Shown: positions 1-9,295, numbered from the stretch's first letter. The stretch is DNA of 64,000 nucleotides from Thiobacillus denitrificans ATCC 25259 (GCF_000012745.1 NC_007404.1:2480001-2544000); one strand, 5' to 3'. Numbers and translations: made by a program. Notes: generated by a model from the sequence alone, not told the origin.

Positions 1-900
1 CGTATCGGCACGCTGATTCCGGACATCACCGAGCCGACCACGCTGCAGCTTCCGGGCGGCGCGCAGCTGACGCTCGAGCCGCTGGTGCGCACGGGCGACC
101 GCATCGGCCTCGACGGCTTCGATCCCTGCGCGGTATTGCTCAACAACGACCTCTCCGCGGGCGCGCCCGAGATTCTCAAGGGCATCGAACAGACGATCAT
201 GCCGCCTTTACACGCGGGCTGGGCGACGCGCCGCAAGTCGCGACATTTCAGGGCCTACGAAAACGTCGCCATCGAGTTCGCGCGCCTGATCGACATCGAC
301 CCCTGGCTGATCGACCCCTATTTCACGCATTGCGGCAAGATCGATTTCCAGGCGCGCCAGGGCGAGGACTGCCTCGCGGAGAAAGTCGGGCAGATGCTCG
401 AGAAAATCCGCGCCAAGTACGACGAATACGGCATCGACCAGCCGCCCTTCGTCATCGTCAAGGCCGACGCCGGCACCTACGGCATGGGCATCATGACCGT
501 GAAGTCGCCCGATGACGTGCGCGAACTCAACCGCAAGCAGCGCAACAAGATGGCCGTCATCAAGGAAGGGCTCGAAGTCAGCGAGGTCCTGATCCAGGAA
601 GGCGTCTACACCTTCGAGAGCATCAACGAAGCGGTTGCCGAACCGGTCGTCTACATGCTCGACCATTTCGTCGTCGGCGGTTTCTATCGCGTCCACACCG
701 GACGCGGCGCCGACGAGAACCTCAACAGCCCGGGCATGCATTTCGTGCCGCTCGCGTTCGACGACACCTGCGTGATGCCCGACAGCAACGCGAGCCCCGA
801 CGCCAGCCCCAACCGCTTCTACGCCTACGGCGTCGTCGCGCGCCTGGCGATGCTCGCCGCCTCGATCGAACTCGACGAAGCCTTGAACGAGACGGCATGA
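1..900 (+). CDS. gshA: Glutamate-cysteine ligase, proteobacterial type (5' end missing)
   Basis: First step of glutathione synthesis: ATP-dependent joining of glutamate and cysteine in the cytosol. The frame is open from base 1, so the N-terminus lies outside the window; 299 codons are visible. A glycine-rich ATP-binding stretch (KADAGTYGMGI) is seen around 475-495, and the C-terminal half resembles the GshA family common in beta- and gammaproteobacteria, which is distinct from the E. coli K-12 enzyme. The stop overlaps the gshB start by four bases (ATGA), so the two form a translationally coupled pair. A GTG at 85 is in frame but is only an internal valine. Confidence 0.9.
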   Translation, partial: RIGTLIPDITEPTTLQLPGGAQLTLEPLVRTGDRIGLDGFDPCAVLLNNDLSAGAPEILKGIEQTIMPPLHAGWATRRKSRHFRAYENVAIEFARLIDIDPWLIDPYFTHCGKIDFQARQGEDCLAEKVGQMLEKIRAKYDEYGIDQPPFVIVKADAGTYGMGIMTVKSPDDVRELNRKQRNKMAVIKEGLEVSEVLIQEGVYTFESINEAVAEPVVYMLDHFVVGGFYRVHTGRGADENLNSPGMHFVPLAFDDTCVMPDSNASPDASPNRFYAYGVVARLAMLAASIELDEALNETA

Positions 901-1841
901 AGCTGCTGTTCGTCGTCGATCCGCTGGCGAGCCTCAAGCCGTACAAGGACAGTTCGGTCGCGATGATGCGCGCGGCCTGTGCGCGCGGCCACGCCGTGTT
1001 CGCGGCCGAAGCACGCGCGCTGCTGGTGCGCGACGGAGTCGCGCGGTCGCGCGCCGACGCCGTCGAGACGCGCGGCGACGACGATTGGTATCGCGTGACC
1101 GAAACGCGCGAATTCGCGCTCACGGATTTCGATGCCGTTGTGATGCGCGCCGACCCGCCGGTCGACGTCGACTACCTGCTCGCGACCCACCTGCTCGGCG
1201 TCGCCGAGACCAACGGCGCGCGCGTGCTGAACCGGCCGCGCGCGCTGCGCGACTTCAACGAAAAACTCGCCATCCTCGAGTTTCCGCAATTTGTCGCCCC
1301 GACGCTGGTTTCGGCCGACGCGACAGAAATCGCCCACTTCCTCGCCGCCCACGCCGACATCATCGTCAAGCCGCTCACCGAGATGGGCGGCAGCGGCGTC
1401 TTCCGCCTCGGCGTTTCCGACCCGAACCGCAACGCCATCCTCGAAACGCTCACCCGACGCGGCAGCCGGCCGATCATGGCGCAGCGTTATCTGCCGGCGA
1501 TCAGCGAAGGCGACAAGCGCATCCTGCTGATCGACGGCGAGGTGGTGCCGTGGGCCCTCGCGCGGATTCCGCTGACGGGCGAGACGCGCGGCAATCTCGC
1601 CGCGGGCGGCACGGCGCGTGCCCAGCCGCTTTCGGAACGCGACCGCGAGATCGCCGAGACGATCGCGCCCTGGGTGCGCTCGCAAGGCATCTTCCTCGCC
1701 GGCCTCGACGTGATCGGCGACTGCCTCACCGAAATCAACGTCACGAGCCCGACCGGCTTTCAGGAAATCACGGCGCAGAGCGGCCACGACGTCGCGGACC
1801 AGTTCATCGCCGCGATCGAGCGTGCCACGCGTCCGGAATAA
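897..1841 (+). CDS. gshB: Glutathione synthetase
   Basis: ATP-grasp enzyme adding glycine to gamma-glutamylcysteine, the second step of glutathione synthesis. The protein is 314 aa, close to the 316 aa of the E. coli enzyme. Visible signatures are the N-terminal substrate domain (FVVDPLASLKPYKDSS), the ATP-grasp glycine loop (KPLTEMGGSGVFRLG) and the C-terminal metal-binding segment (EINVTSPTGFQEI). It starts inside the gshA stop (ATGA), which makes coupled translation of the complete two-step pathway very likely. Confidence 0.96.
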   Translation: MKLLFVVDPLASLKPYKDSSVAMMRAACARGHAVFAAEARALLVRDGVARSRADAVETRGDDDWYRVTETREFALTDFDAVVMRADPPVDVDYLLATHLLGVAETNGARVLNRPRALRDFNEKLAILEFPQFVAPTLVSADATEIAHFLAAHADIIVKPLTEMGGSGVFRLGVSDPNRNAILETLTRRGSRPIMAQRYLPAISEGDKRILLIDGEVVPWALARIPLTGETRGNLAAGGTARAQPLSERDREIAETIAPWVRSQGIFLAGLDVIGDCLTEINVTSPTGFQEITAQSGHDVADQFIAAIERATRPE

Positions 1842-1851
1842 GGCCGGTGCG

Positions 1852-2298
1852 GTGACCAGCATCCTCGGCACCTGCCTGTGCGGCCAGATCGAATTCAGGG
1901 TATCCGGCCCGTTTCCCGGGCTCTATCAATGTCATTGCTCCCTGTGCAGAAAGGCGAGCGGCTCGGCTGCCAACGCTGCGCTCATCGTACGGCACGAAAA
2001 CTTTTCGTGGACCCGCGGCCGCGAACACGTCCGCTCTTATCAAGCCGCGACTTACCGCTCGGATTTCTGTTCGCGCTGCGGCAGCCCCGTCCCCAACCCG
2101 CTTGCGGACAGACCGGTGTATTGGGTGCCCGCGGGGTCGCTCGAGGATCACGCCGGTCTGTACGTCGCCGCCCATCTCCACATGGCGTCGAAAGCAGGCT
2201 GGGACGTGATCGCGCCGACGGGTGCTCAATACCGCGATGCTCCCGATCTCGACGGCCTGATCGACATGCTTCACGCACATGGCCGGAACCGGGCTTGA
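1852..2298 (+). CDS. GFA family (CENP-V/GFA domain) protein
   Basis: A 148 aa protein of the glutathione-dependent formaldehyde-activating (GFA) fold. The zinc-ligand cysteines typical of the family are all present: CLCG near residue 8, CHCSLC around residues 27-32 and CSRCG around residue 65. I chose the GTG at 1852; an in-frame GTG at 1822 would overlap gshB by 20 bases. Known family members bind zinc and sometimes glutathione-formaldehyde adducts, but most have no proven activity. Position directly behind gshAB fits a glutathione-linked role; that is inference. Confidence 0.85.
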   Translation: MTSILGTCLCGQIEFRVSGPFPGLYQCHCSLCRKASGSAANAALIVRHENFSWTRGREHVRSYQAATYRSDFCSRCGSPVPNPLADRPVYWVPAGSLEDHAGLYVAAHLHMASKAGWDVIAPTGAQYRDAPDLDGLIDMLHAHGRNRA

Positions 2299-2341
2299 AA
2301 CAGTGCGCGCAGTCCGGCTTTTTGATTGCGCCCAGGCAGGC

Positions 2342-3367
2342 ATGAACATGAGCCCCTCCCCGTATATCCGGCTCGCACGCCACGCCCTCTGGCTGCTTCT
2401 GGTGTGGGCGCTCGCCGCGTGCAGCCCGCCTCCTCCGCTGCATCAGCAGCAGTCCTACGTCTTCGGAACGCTGGTCGACGTCACCGTTTACGGCGCTCCC
2501 GAGGCGCAGGCGCGCGAGGCGACCGCAGCGGTTCTCGCACGCTTCGACGCGCTCCACCGCGAACTTCACGCCTGGCAGCCGAGCGCACTATCGCGACTCA
2601 ATGCCACGCTTGCGCGCGGCGAGTCCGCGGCCGTGACTCCGGAACTCGCCGCGATGCTGCACGACGCCCGCGAGCTGTCGATCCGCTCGCAGCACCTCTT
2701 CAACCCGGCCATCGGCGGCCTGGTCGCGCTGTGGGGTTTCCACGCCGACGTTCCGCAGCGGCGCGTGCCCGATCCGGCGGCGATCGCCGGCTGGGTCAAG
2801 GCCCGGCCGCGCATGTCGGACCTCGTCATCGCCAACAACACGGTCACCACCTCCAACCGCGCCGTGCAGCTCGATCTCGGCGGCTACGCGAAGGGCCGCG
2901 CTCTCGACGACGCGGTCGCAATTCTGAAGGCGCACGGCATCGCCAACGCGCTCGTCAACATCGGCGGCAACGTGATCGCGCTCGGGGCCCACGGCGAGCG
3001 GCCGTGGCGCGTGGGTATCCAGCACCCGCGCGAGCCGGGCACGCTCGCGACGCTCGACCTCCACGACGGCGAGGCGATCGGCACCTCGGGCGATTACCAG
3101 CGCTACTTCGAGATCGGCGGGCGCCGCTACAGCCACCTCATCGATCCGCGCACCGGCCGGCCGGCGACCGGAATGCAGGCCGTCACCGTGCTCTTCGGCG
3201 GAGCGCGCGCGGGAACGCTTTCCGACGCGCTGTCGAAGCCGCTCTTCATCGACGGCCCCGCGCACCTCGCCGAAAACGCGGCGCGGCTCGGCGTGCGCAA
3301 CTACCTCGCCGTCGACGCCGCCGGCAAAACCCACGTCTCACCTGACCTCGCTCCCCGCCTTCGCTAG
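2342..3367 (+). CDS. apbE: FAD:protein FMN transferase, ApbE family lipoprotein
   Basis: Exported flavin transferase that attaches FMN to threonines of periplasm-facing redox subunits such as those of Nqr or Rnf complexes. 341 aa from the ATG at 2342 (a second ATG follows at 2348). The N-terminus is a lipoprotein signal with hydrophobic core LWLLLVWAL and lipobox LAAC. ApbE hallmarks are DLGGYAKGRALD in the middle and SGDYQRYFE followed by HLIDPRTGRP near the C-terminus. The longer in-frame start at 2279 would place a non-signal extension before the hydrophobic core and overlap the GFA gene, so it was not used. No target Rnf/Nqr gene is in the window. Confidence 0.92.
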   Translation: MNMSPSPYIRLARHALWLLLVWALAACSPPPPLHQQQSYVFGTLVDVTVYGAPEAQAREATAAVLARFDALHRELHAWQPSALSRLNATLARGESAAVTPELAAMLHDARELSIRSQHLFNPAIGGLVALWGFHADVPQRRVPDPAAIAGWVKARPRMSDLVIANNTVTTSNRAVQLDLGGYAKGRALDDAVAILKAHGIANALVNIGGNVIALGAHGERPWRVGIQHPREPGTLATLDLHDGEAIGTSGDYQRYFEIGGRRYSHLIDPRTGRPATGMQAVTVLFGGARAGTLSDALSKPLFIDGPAHLAENAARLGVRNYLAVDAAGKTHVSPDLAPRLR

Positions 3368-3370
3368 AAT
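3342..3370 (+). promoter_or_regulatory. Candidate sigma70 promoter of the PTS genes
   Basis: CTGACC and TAGAAT are separated by 17 bases, and the -10 box overlaps the apbE stop codon. The predicted start of transcription would lie about 20 bases before the PTS IIA start codon at 3397. Seen by eye only; GC-rich genomes give few but not zero chance matches. Confidence 0.45.
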
Positions 3371-3396
3371 GCGGGTTTTGGGCTGACTTTCCGGCA

Positions 3397-3813
3397 ATGA
3401 TAGGCATCCTCATCGTCGCGCACGGCTCGCTCGCCGACAGTCTGGTCGAGTGCGCGACCCATGTGCTCGGACTGCAGCCGAGCGGCCTCGCGACGCTCGA
3501 CTTCATCGGCCATGCCGACCCTGACGAGCGCGAGAGAGCCCTCCAGGCACGGCTCGCCGAACTCGACGAAGGCGACGGGATCCTGGTCCTCACCGACGTC
3601 TACGGCGCCACGCCAAGCAACACGCTGTGCCGCCTGCTGGAGCCGGCGCACATCGAGGGGGTCTCCGGCGTCAACCTGCCGATGCTGCTCAAGGCCCTCA
3701 ATTACCGCGAGACGCTGACGCTGACGCAACTCGTCGAGCGCATCGTCGAAGGCGGGCGCAACAGCATCAACCACATTTCCGAGACCATGTGCAATGCAGC
3801 AACGGGACGTTGA
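3397..3813 (+). CDS. PTS EIIA component, mannose family
   Basis: A 138 aa cytoplasmic EIIA-Man domain. The phospho-accepting histidine is His9 in IVAHGSLA, and the second conserved block LVLTDVYGATPSN follows the family pattern. It is a stand-alone IIA with no IIB, IIC or IID in the neighbourhood. The ptsH gene starts 20 bases before its stop, so IIA, HPr and EI form one operon. In betaproteobacteria such relays are thought to be regulatory rather than for sugar uptake; that is family knowledge, not something this sequence proves. Confidence 0.93.
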   Translation: MIGILIVAHGSLADSLVECATHVLGLQPSGLATLDFIGHADPDERERALQARLAELDEGDGILVLTDVYGATPSNTLCRLLEPAHIEGVSGVNLPMLLKALNYRETLTLTQLVERIVEGGRNSINHISETMCNAATGR

Positions 3814-4063
3814 AATCGTCAACAAGCTGGGGCTGCACGCGCGGCCGTCAGCACGCCTCACCCAACTGGCATCGAGCTTCAAGAGCAACGTCTTCCTGTC
3901 GCGCAACGGCCGCCGCGTCAACGCCAAGAGCATCATGGGCGTGATGATGCTCGCCGCGGCCAAGGGCAGCACGATCACCGTCGAGGCCGAAGGCGACGAC
4001 GAGCAGGACGCGGTCGACGCGCTGGCGAAACTGATTTCGGACGGATTCGGGGAAGAGCGATGA
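3794..4063 (+). CDS. ptsH: Phosphocarrier protein HPr
   Basis: Small 89 aa phosphocarrier passing phosphate from EI to EIIA. The active histidine is His15 in NKLGLHARPSA. The regulatory serine region NAKSIMGVMML is also conserved, with the serine at position 46, the site used by HPr kinase in other bacteria. The gene begins within the end of the IIA gene and its stop overlaps the ptsI start by four bases (ATGA). Confidence 0.96.
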   Translation: MQQRDVEIVNKLGLHARPSARLTQLASSFKSNVFLSRNGRRVNAKSIMGVMMLAAAKGSTITVEAEGDDEQDAVDALAKLISDGFGEER

Positions 4064-5784
4064 GCTTCTCCATGCACGGCATCGGCGTCTCGGGCGGCAT
4101 CGCGATCGGCTATGCCCATCTCGCATCGAGCGCGCGCGTCGAAGTGCCGCAGTACATGCTCGACCACAAGTACATCAAGGACGAGCTGGCACGCTTCGAC
4201 GAGGCGATCCTCGCCACCCGCGCAGAACTCGAAACGCTCCGCAGCCACATCCCGGCGAACGCCCCGGCCGAGTTGTCGGCGTTTCTCGACATGCACCTGA
4301 TGTTCCTCGGCGACTCGATGATTGCCGAGCAGCCCAAGCGGCTGATCCGTGAAACGCAATGCAACGCCGAGTGGGCGCTTGCGCAGCAGATGGAAGCGCT
4401 GGTCGCGCGCTTCGACGAGATCGACGACCCCTACCTCAGGAGCCGGCAGGAAGACGTCGTGCAGGTGGTGCAGCGCGTGCTGAAGGCGCTGATGGGCCAT
4501 CCGAGCCATTTGCCGCTCGACGTCGACTTCGACAGCGAGCGCATCCTGGTCGCGCACGAATTGTCGCCGGCCGACATGGTGATCTTCAAGAACGTGCACT
4601 TCGCGGCCTTCGTCACCGACCTCGGCGGCACCACCTCGCATACCGCGATTCTCGCCCGCAGCATGGGCATGCCGTCGGTGATGGCGCTGCACAATGCGCG
4701 CGGGCTGATCCGCGACCACGATCTCCTGATCGTCGACGGTCGCGAGGGCGTCGTCATCGTCAATCCCGACGAGTCGGTGCTCGCCGAATACCGCTTGCGC
4801 CAGAACCAGTGGCGCATCGACACCGACAAGCTCAAGCGGCTGAAGACCAGCAAGTCGGCGACGCTCGACGGTACGCCGGTCGAGCTGATGGCGAACATCG
4901 AGCTGCTTTCCGACATCGATGCGGTCAAGGCCGCGGGCGCGCATGGGATCGGCCTGTTCCGCAGCGAATTCCTGTTCCTCAACCGCAGCGACCTGCCGAC
5001 CGAGGAGGAGCAATACGAGTCCTACAAGGCCGTCGCCGAAGCGCTCGACGGCAAGCCGGTGACGATACGCACGCTCGACCTGGGCGCGGACAAGCAGGCG
5101 CCGTGGGGGCACACGGTCGCCGACAACCCTGCGCTCGGCCTGCGCGCGATCCGTCTGTGCCTCGCCGAGCCGGGGCTCTTCCACACCCAGTTGCGCGCGA
5201 TCCTGCGGGCCTCGGCACACGGCCGTGTCCGCATGCTGATTCCGATGCTGGCGAACTTCGTCGAGTTGCGGCAGACGCTGCAGCGCATCGACGAGGCCAA
5301 GGACTCGCTACGCCGCGACGGACTGGCCTTCGACGAAGGCATCCCGGTCGGCGGCATGGTCGAGGTCCCGGCGGCGGCGCTCGCCGCGTCGTTCTTCGCC
5401 GACCAGCTCGATTTCCTGTCGATCGGCACCAACGACCTGATCCAGTACACGCTCGCGATCGACCGCGCCGACGACAGCGTCGCCCATCTCTACGACCCCT
5501 TGCACCCCGCCGTGCTGGGCCTGATCCAGCAGACGATCCGCGCCGGCGCCAAGGCGGGCAAGCCGGTCGCGGTGTGCGGGGAGATGGCGGGCGATCCCTT
5601 GCTGACGCGGCTGCTGCTGGGTCTCGGCCTGCGCACGTTCTCGATGCATCCGGCGAGCCTGCTGCAGGTCAAGCAGCAGATCTTGCGCTCGCACCTCGCC
5701 GAGCTCCCGGCGCTGACCCAGCGGCTGCTGAAGAACACCGATCCCGACCGCACGCTGACGCTGCTCGGCCGCCTCAACGGCTGA
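4060..5784 (+). CDS. ptsI: Phosphoenolpyruvate-protein phosphotransferase (Enzyme I)
   Basis: Enzyme I takes phosphate from PEP and hands it to HPr. 574 aa, the usual length. The phosphohistidine motif GGTTSHTAILARSMGMPS lies near residue 190, and the C-terminal PEP-binding barrel carries GLFRSEFLF, SIGTNDLIQYT and the active-site cysteine in VCGEMAGDP. There is no N-terminal GAF domain, so this is the sugar-type EI rather than PtsP of the nitrogen PTS. It is the last gene of the relay; the gene on the opposite strand ends only 11 bases away. Confidence 0.96.
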   Translation: MSFSMHGIGVSGGIAIGYAHLASSARVEVPQYMLDHKYIKDELARFDEAILATRAELETLRSHIPANAPAELSAFLDMHLMFLGDSMIAEQPKRLIRETQCNAEWALAQQMEALVARFDEIDDPYLRSRQEDVVQVVQRVLKALMGHPSHLPLDVDFDSERILVAHELSPADMVIFKNVHFAAFVTDLGGTTSHTAILARSMGMPSVMALHNARGLIRDHDLLIVDGREGVVIVNPDESVLAEYRLRQNQWRIDTDKLKRLKTSKSATLDGTPVELMANIELLSDIDAVKAAGAHGIGLFRSEFLFLNRSDLPTEEEQYESYKAVAEALDGKPVTIRTLDLGADKQAPWGHTVADNPALGLRAIRLCLAEPGLFHTQLRAILRASAHGRVRMLIPMLANFVELRQTLQRIDEAKDSLRRDGLAFDEGIPVGGMVEVPAAALAASFFADQLDFLSIGTNDLIQYTLAIDRADDSVAHLYDPLHPAVLGLIQQTIRAGAKAGKPVAVCGEMAGDPLLTRLLLGLGLRTFSMHPASLLQVKQQILRSHLAELPALTQRLLKNTDPDRTLTLLGRLNG

Positions 5785-5795
5785 GCCGCGGGCCG

Positions 5796-7700
5796 CTAGG
5801 CCGCGAGGTCGCCGGCGATGCGCACGAGCTCGGCCTTGTCCTGACGCAGCTGATTGATCTCGTCCTTGATCTGCGCCATGCGGCCGTGCAGCGTGCCCAT
5901 GTTCTCGAGGATGCGCTGCAGGTTCGCGAGGCGCGCGTCGAGAAAGTGCTTGTGCTCGCGGATACGCGTCATCAACGGGTCGAGTGCGATGCGTAGCCAG
6001 CGCTCGGCCTCGGTGCGGGCGAGCTTGAAAGCCTGGCGCACCTCTTCGGCAAGGCCGGCATAGAAGCGCCGGATCATGAAGCGCTTTTCCAGCAGCAAGT
6101 TCGCGGGATCGGTGCAAAAGACCTCGGTTTCGCGTATCAGCACGTCGAGCCGGTTGCGGTAGGCGGACAGATCGAGACGCGGCACCTGCATTTTCGGCAG
6201 GCGATGATGGCGATGGAAGCGGGCGTAGGCCTTTTCCAGCGCAGCGAGCATGTTGTCGGAGAGTTGCGTCGCCTGCTGCAGGCGCTTGCCCATGCCGTCG
6301 CTCAGCTCGCGGATCCCGTTGGTGAGCCCGCGCGTCGTCCAGCTGTCCTCGAGTGCGGCGCGCCCTGCCTTCAGAATACCGTCGAGCGTCTCGTCGGACA
6401 GTTGCGCGAGCAGTTGCTCGCCCTGGCTCTGCACCATCCTGCGGGTCGTGCGGAACTGCTCAGCCGTCGCGTCGTACGCGTCCTTTTCCTTCTGCAGCGT
6501 CGCCCGCGTCTGCTCGATCAGCTCGCGATTCTTGCCCGACAGCTGGGTCAGCAGGATGAGCTCGTCGCTGTACTGCTTGAGGCGCGCCGCGAGGTCGACC
6601 CGGCTCTCGTCGAGCAGCGCGTTCACCTCGCGGTTGACCGCATTGAAGAGCATGTCGCGCCGCGCCGGGATGACCTGGTGCGCGAGCAGATATTCGAGCG
6701 ACTCGATGCCCGAGCGGGCGCGCACCGCGGCGTCGCCGCGGATCGTCGCGCTCAGTGCCTTCTGTGCCGAGACGGCAAACACGCGGCTGCGCGGCAGCTT
6801 CAGCACACGCGCCGTCTCCTCGGCCTGGCGTTCGATCGTCGCCTGCACCTCGGCGTCGCTCTTGAGCTCGTCCCACAGCATGTCGATCTTGTTGAGGACC
6901 GCGACGTGGTAGTTGGCGTGGCGGTGCACGTATTTCTGCCAGATCTCGAGGTCGGACCGCGTGACGCCGGAATCGGTCGCGAGCAGGTAGATCACGGCGT
7001 GGGCGTTCGGAATGACCGAGAGCGTCAGTTCGGGCTCGGCGCCGAGCGCATTCAGGCCCGGCGTATCGAGCACCGTCAGGCCCGCCTGCAGCAGCGGATG
7101 CGGGAAATTGACCAGCGCGTAGCGCCAGGCCGGCACCTCGACCGTGCCGTCGGCCCGCAGCTGATGGCGCTCGCTCGCATCCTCGCTGTCCCACAGCCCG
7201 AGTTCGACCGCATCGGCCGCCGGAATCGTCTTGGTTTCGGTCAGCTTCCGGAGGCTCTCCTGCAACTGCCGGGGATCGTTCGGATCGAGCAGCACGCGCG
7301 ACCATTCGATCGGCTGGTGCTTGAGCCGGGCGAGCGATTCGCTGCGCCGCCGGGTCTCGATCGGCAGCAGCGACAGACTCGGCGGCTCGTCCTCGCTCGC
7401 GAAGAGTTCGGTCGGGCACATCGTCGTGCGCCCCGCGTCCGAGGGCAGCAGGCGCTGGCCGTGATCGGCGAAAAACAGCGCGTTGATGAGCTCGGTCTTG
7501 CCGCGCGAGAACTCGGCGACGAAGGCGACGACGAGCTTGTCGCGGCGCAGCGCACTGGCCGTGTCCGCGAGCCGCAGCGTGCGCTCGGCGTCGATACCAT
7601 GCTGACGGTCGAGCCAGTCGGCGTAGTCCGTGATCGCCGAGGCGAGCCGCATGCGCCGCGCGCTGTAGCCGGCGACCTCCTGTTCGAGATGGATGCTCAT
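5796..7700 (-). CDS. Dynamin-family GTPase
   Basis: A 634 aa large GTPase of the bacterial dynamin-like group. G1 (P-loop) is AEFSRGKT at residues 62-69, G3 is DTPGLNALG near residue 215, and G4 is NKID near residue 270. The C-terminal half is rich in Glu, Arg and Leu and looks helical, as expected for the stalk. I chose the ATG at 7700; a 54-residue upstream extension (to 7862) is Pro/Arg/Gly-rich and looks like read-through of non-coding GC-rich DNA. Bacterial dynamins act on membranes; the target here is unknown. Confidence 0.85.
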   Translation of the reverse strand: MSIHLEQEVAGYSARRMRLASAITDYADWLDRQHGIDAERTLRLADTASALRRDKLVVAFVAEFSRGKTELINALFFADHGQRLLPSDAGRTTMCPTELFASEDEPPSLSLLPIETRRRSESLARLKHQPIEWSRVLLDPNDPRQLQESLRKLTETKTIPAADAVELGLWDSEDASERHQLRADGTVEVPAWRYALVNFPHPLLQAGLTVLDTPGLNALGAEPELTLSVIPNAHAVIYLLATDSGVTRSDLEIWQKYVHRHANYHVAVLNKIDMLWDELKSDAEVQATIERQAEETARVLKLPRSRVFAVSAQKALSATIRGDAAVRARSGIESLEYLLAHQVIPARRDMLFNAVNREVNALLDESRVDLAARLKQYSDELILLTQLSGKNRELIEQTRATLQKEKDAYDATAEQFRTTRRMVQSQGEQLLAQLSDETLDGILKAGRAALEDSWTTRGLTNGIRELSDGMGKRLQQATQLSDNMLAALEKAYARFHRHHRLPKMQVPRLDLSAYRNRLDVLIRETEVFCTDPANLLLEKRFMIRRFYAGLAEEVRQAFKLARTEAERWLRIALDPLMTRIREHKHFLDARLANLQRILENMGTLHGRMAQIKDEINQLRQDKAELVRIAGDLAA

Positions 7701-7907
7701 GGTCTGCTGTTGTTTTCGCTCATCGTCCCCGGGGCCTCCCACCCCCACCCCGCCGCTCGGTCTTCGCCGCGACGGCCCCGCGCCCGCGTCGAGCGCGGCC
7801 CGAGCCGGCGGCACTGGCGCGCGGCAGCGCGCATCCGCACTTATCGACGGGGAATCCGGCAATCTTTAGGGACGCGCCGGCGACGCCGACCAGCGGCGGC
7901 GCCGCCG

Positions 7908-8483
7908 TCAGAGCGCGCCAAGCAGCGCGCGCTCGAGCGCCATGATCGGCAGCATCAGGATCAACTGGGCGATGATGAAAAGCACGAGCGGCGTCAGGTC
8001 GACGTTGGCGACCATCGGCACGACCCGGCGCAGCGGCGCGAGAAACGGCTCGGTGAGTCCGTAGACCACGGGCATGAGCGGTGAATGGGTGTTGATCCAC
8101 GACAGCAGCGCGCGCACCAGGGTCAGCCCAATCACGAGGTAGACGGTGAGACTCAGCAGCCGCACCGCCGCGAGGCCGAGCATGACGGGCCAGACACCAC
8201 CCCCTGCCAGCGCGAACGGGAAGTCGTCGAGCCAGTAGCTCACGAGCACGACGACGAATTCGGCGAGGAACGCGGCGACCAGGCACGCCCAGTCGAGCCC
8301 CCCGAACCCGGGAACGACACGACGCAGCGGTTTCACGGCGAAGTCGGTGACCGCGACGATGAACTGTGCGAAAGAATTGCGGAAGGGCACGCGAAAGAGC
8401 TGCATCATGAAACGCAGCAGCACCGCGATCGCGAACAGGTTGCCGAGGGTCTGGACCAGGAAGGTCAGGGCGCCGGCGATCAT
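7908..8483 (-). CDS. YggT family integral membrane protein
   Basis: A 191 aa membrane protein with two YggT repeats, each with hydrophobic helices and an amphipathic LLRFMMQLFRVPFRNSF or PFLAPLRRVVP type segment. The start codon overlaps the proC stop (ATGA), which fixes the start at 8483 and gives a proC-yggT pair. YggS, ProC and YggT lie together in many proteobacteria. Some family members are linked to osmotic tolerance or cell division, but the function remains poorly defined. Confidence 0.9.
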   Translation of the reverse strand: MIAGALTFLVQTLGNLFAIAVLLRFMMQLFRVPFRNSFAQFIVAVTDFAVKPLRRVVPGFGGLDWACLVAAFLAEFVVVLVSYWLDDFPFALAGGGVWPVMLGLAAVRLLSLTVYLVIGLTLVRALLSWINTHSPLMPVVYGLTEPFLAPLRRVVPMVANVDLTPLVLFIIAQLILMLPIMALERALLGAL

Positions 8484-9295
8484 GCGAGGCGTCCCAATTC
8501 GTCGCCGAGTTCGGCGCCGCGCCGGCTGGCGGCGTCGACCGCCTGGCCGACCGCCTGCTTGACCCCGGCCGCGTCGAGCGCGGCAAGCCCGCGTTCGGTC
8601 GTGCCCCCCTTGGACGTGACGCGCTGGCGCAGCAGCGCCGGCTCCTCGCCCGATTCGAGCGCGAGCTTGGTCGCACCGAAGAAGGTCTGCAGCGCGAGCT
8701 GACGCGCGACCCCCGGTGCGAGACCCTGGGCCTCGGCCGCGGCTTCGAGCGATTCGATGAAATAGAAGACGTAGGCAGGGCCGCTGCCCGACACGGCCGT
8801 GACCGCGTCGAGCTGCGGTTCGTCGTCGACCCAAACGACGCCGCCGACTGCGCGGAGCACGCTCTCGGCCTGCGAACGCGACTCCTGGCTGACGGCGTCG
8901 GGGGCGAACAGGCCCGTGATCCCGGCCTGCACCAGCGCCGGGGTATTGGGCATCGCGCGCACGATGCGCGCATGACCGCCGAGCCAGCGCGCGAGATCGG
9001 CGACGCGCACGCCGGCCGCGATCGAGACGACGAGCTGGCCGCTCAGCCGCTGCGCGAGCGCGGCCGCGACTTCGGGCAAGGTCTGCGGCTTGACCGCGAG
9101 CACGACGAGCGCGTGCAGGCGGGCCTGCGAAAGATCGGTATGGGTGACGACGCCGAAGCGCGTCGCGAGCTTGTCGCGCGCGTCCGCGTTGATTTCGACG
9201 ACCTCGATATCGGTCGGCGCGGTGCCGCTCGCGACGAGGCCGCCGATGATCGCGGCGGCCACGTTGCCGCCGCCGATGAAGCTGACTTTATGCAT
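8480..9295 (-). CDS. proC: Pyrroline-5-carboxylate reductase
   Basis: Last step of proline synthesis, NAD(P)H-dependent reduction of pyrroline-5-carboxylate. 271 aa, normal length. The N-terminal Rossmann motif is FIGGGNVAAAIIGGL, and the C-terminal dimer and active-site region has GSGPAYVFYFIESL and TSKGGTTERGLAAL. It sits three bases behind yggS and overlaps yggT by four bases, so the three are one operon. The proline pathway gene proA is elsewhere in this window (30907-32187). Confidence 0.96.
   Translation of the reverse strand: MHKVSFIGGGNVAAAIIGGLVASGTAPTDIEVVEINADARDKLATRFGVVTHTDLSQARLHALVVLAVKPQTLPEVAAALAQRLSGQLVVSIAAGVRVADLARWLGGHARIVRAMPNTPALVQAGITGLFAPDAVSQESRSQAESVLRAVGGVVWVDDEPQLDAVTAVSGSGPAYVFYFIESLEAAAEAQGLAPGVARQLALQTFFGATKLALESGEEPALLRQRVTSKGGTTERGLAALDAAGVKQAVGQAVDAASRRGAELGDELGRLA

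Noticed and set aside
3364..5220. 618-codon minus-strand frame opposite the PTS operon
   Set aside because: HPr and EI active sites are on the plus strand; this frame is a shadow.
5785..5795. Terminator between ptsI and the dynamin gene
   Set aside because: Only 11 bases lie between the convergent stops and no hairpin with a T-run is visible there.
7701..7862. N-terminal extension of the dynamin-like protein
   Set aside because: Pro/Arg/Gly-rich, no resemblance to the family; ATG at 7700 fits better.
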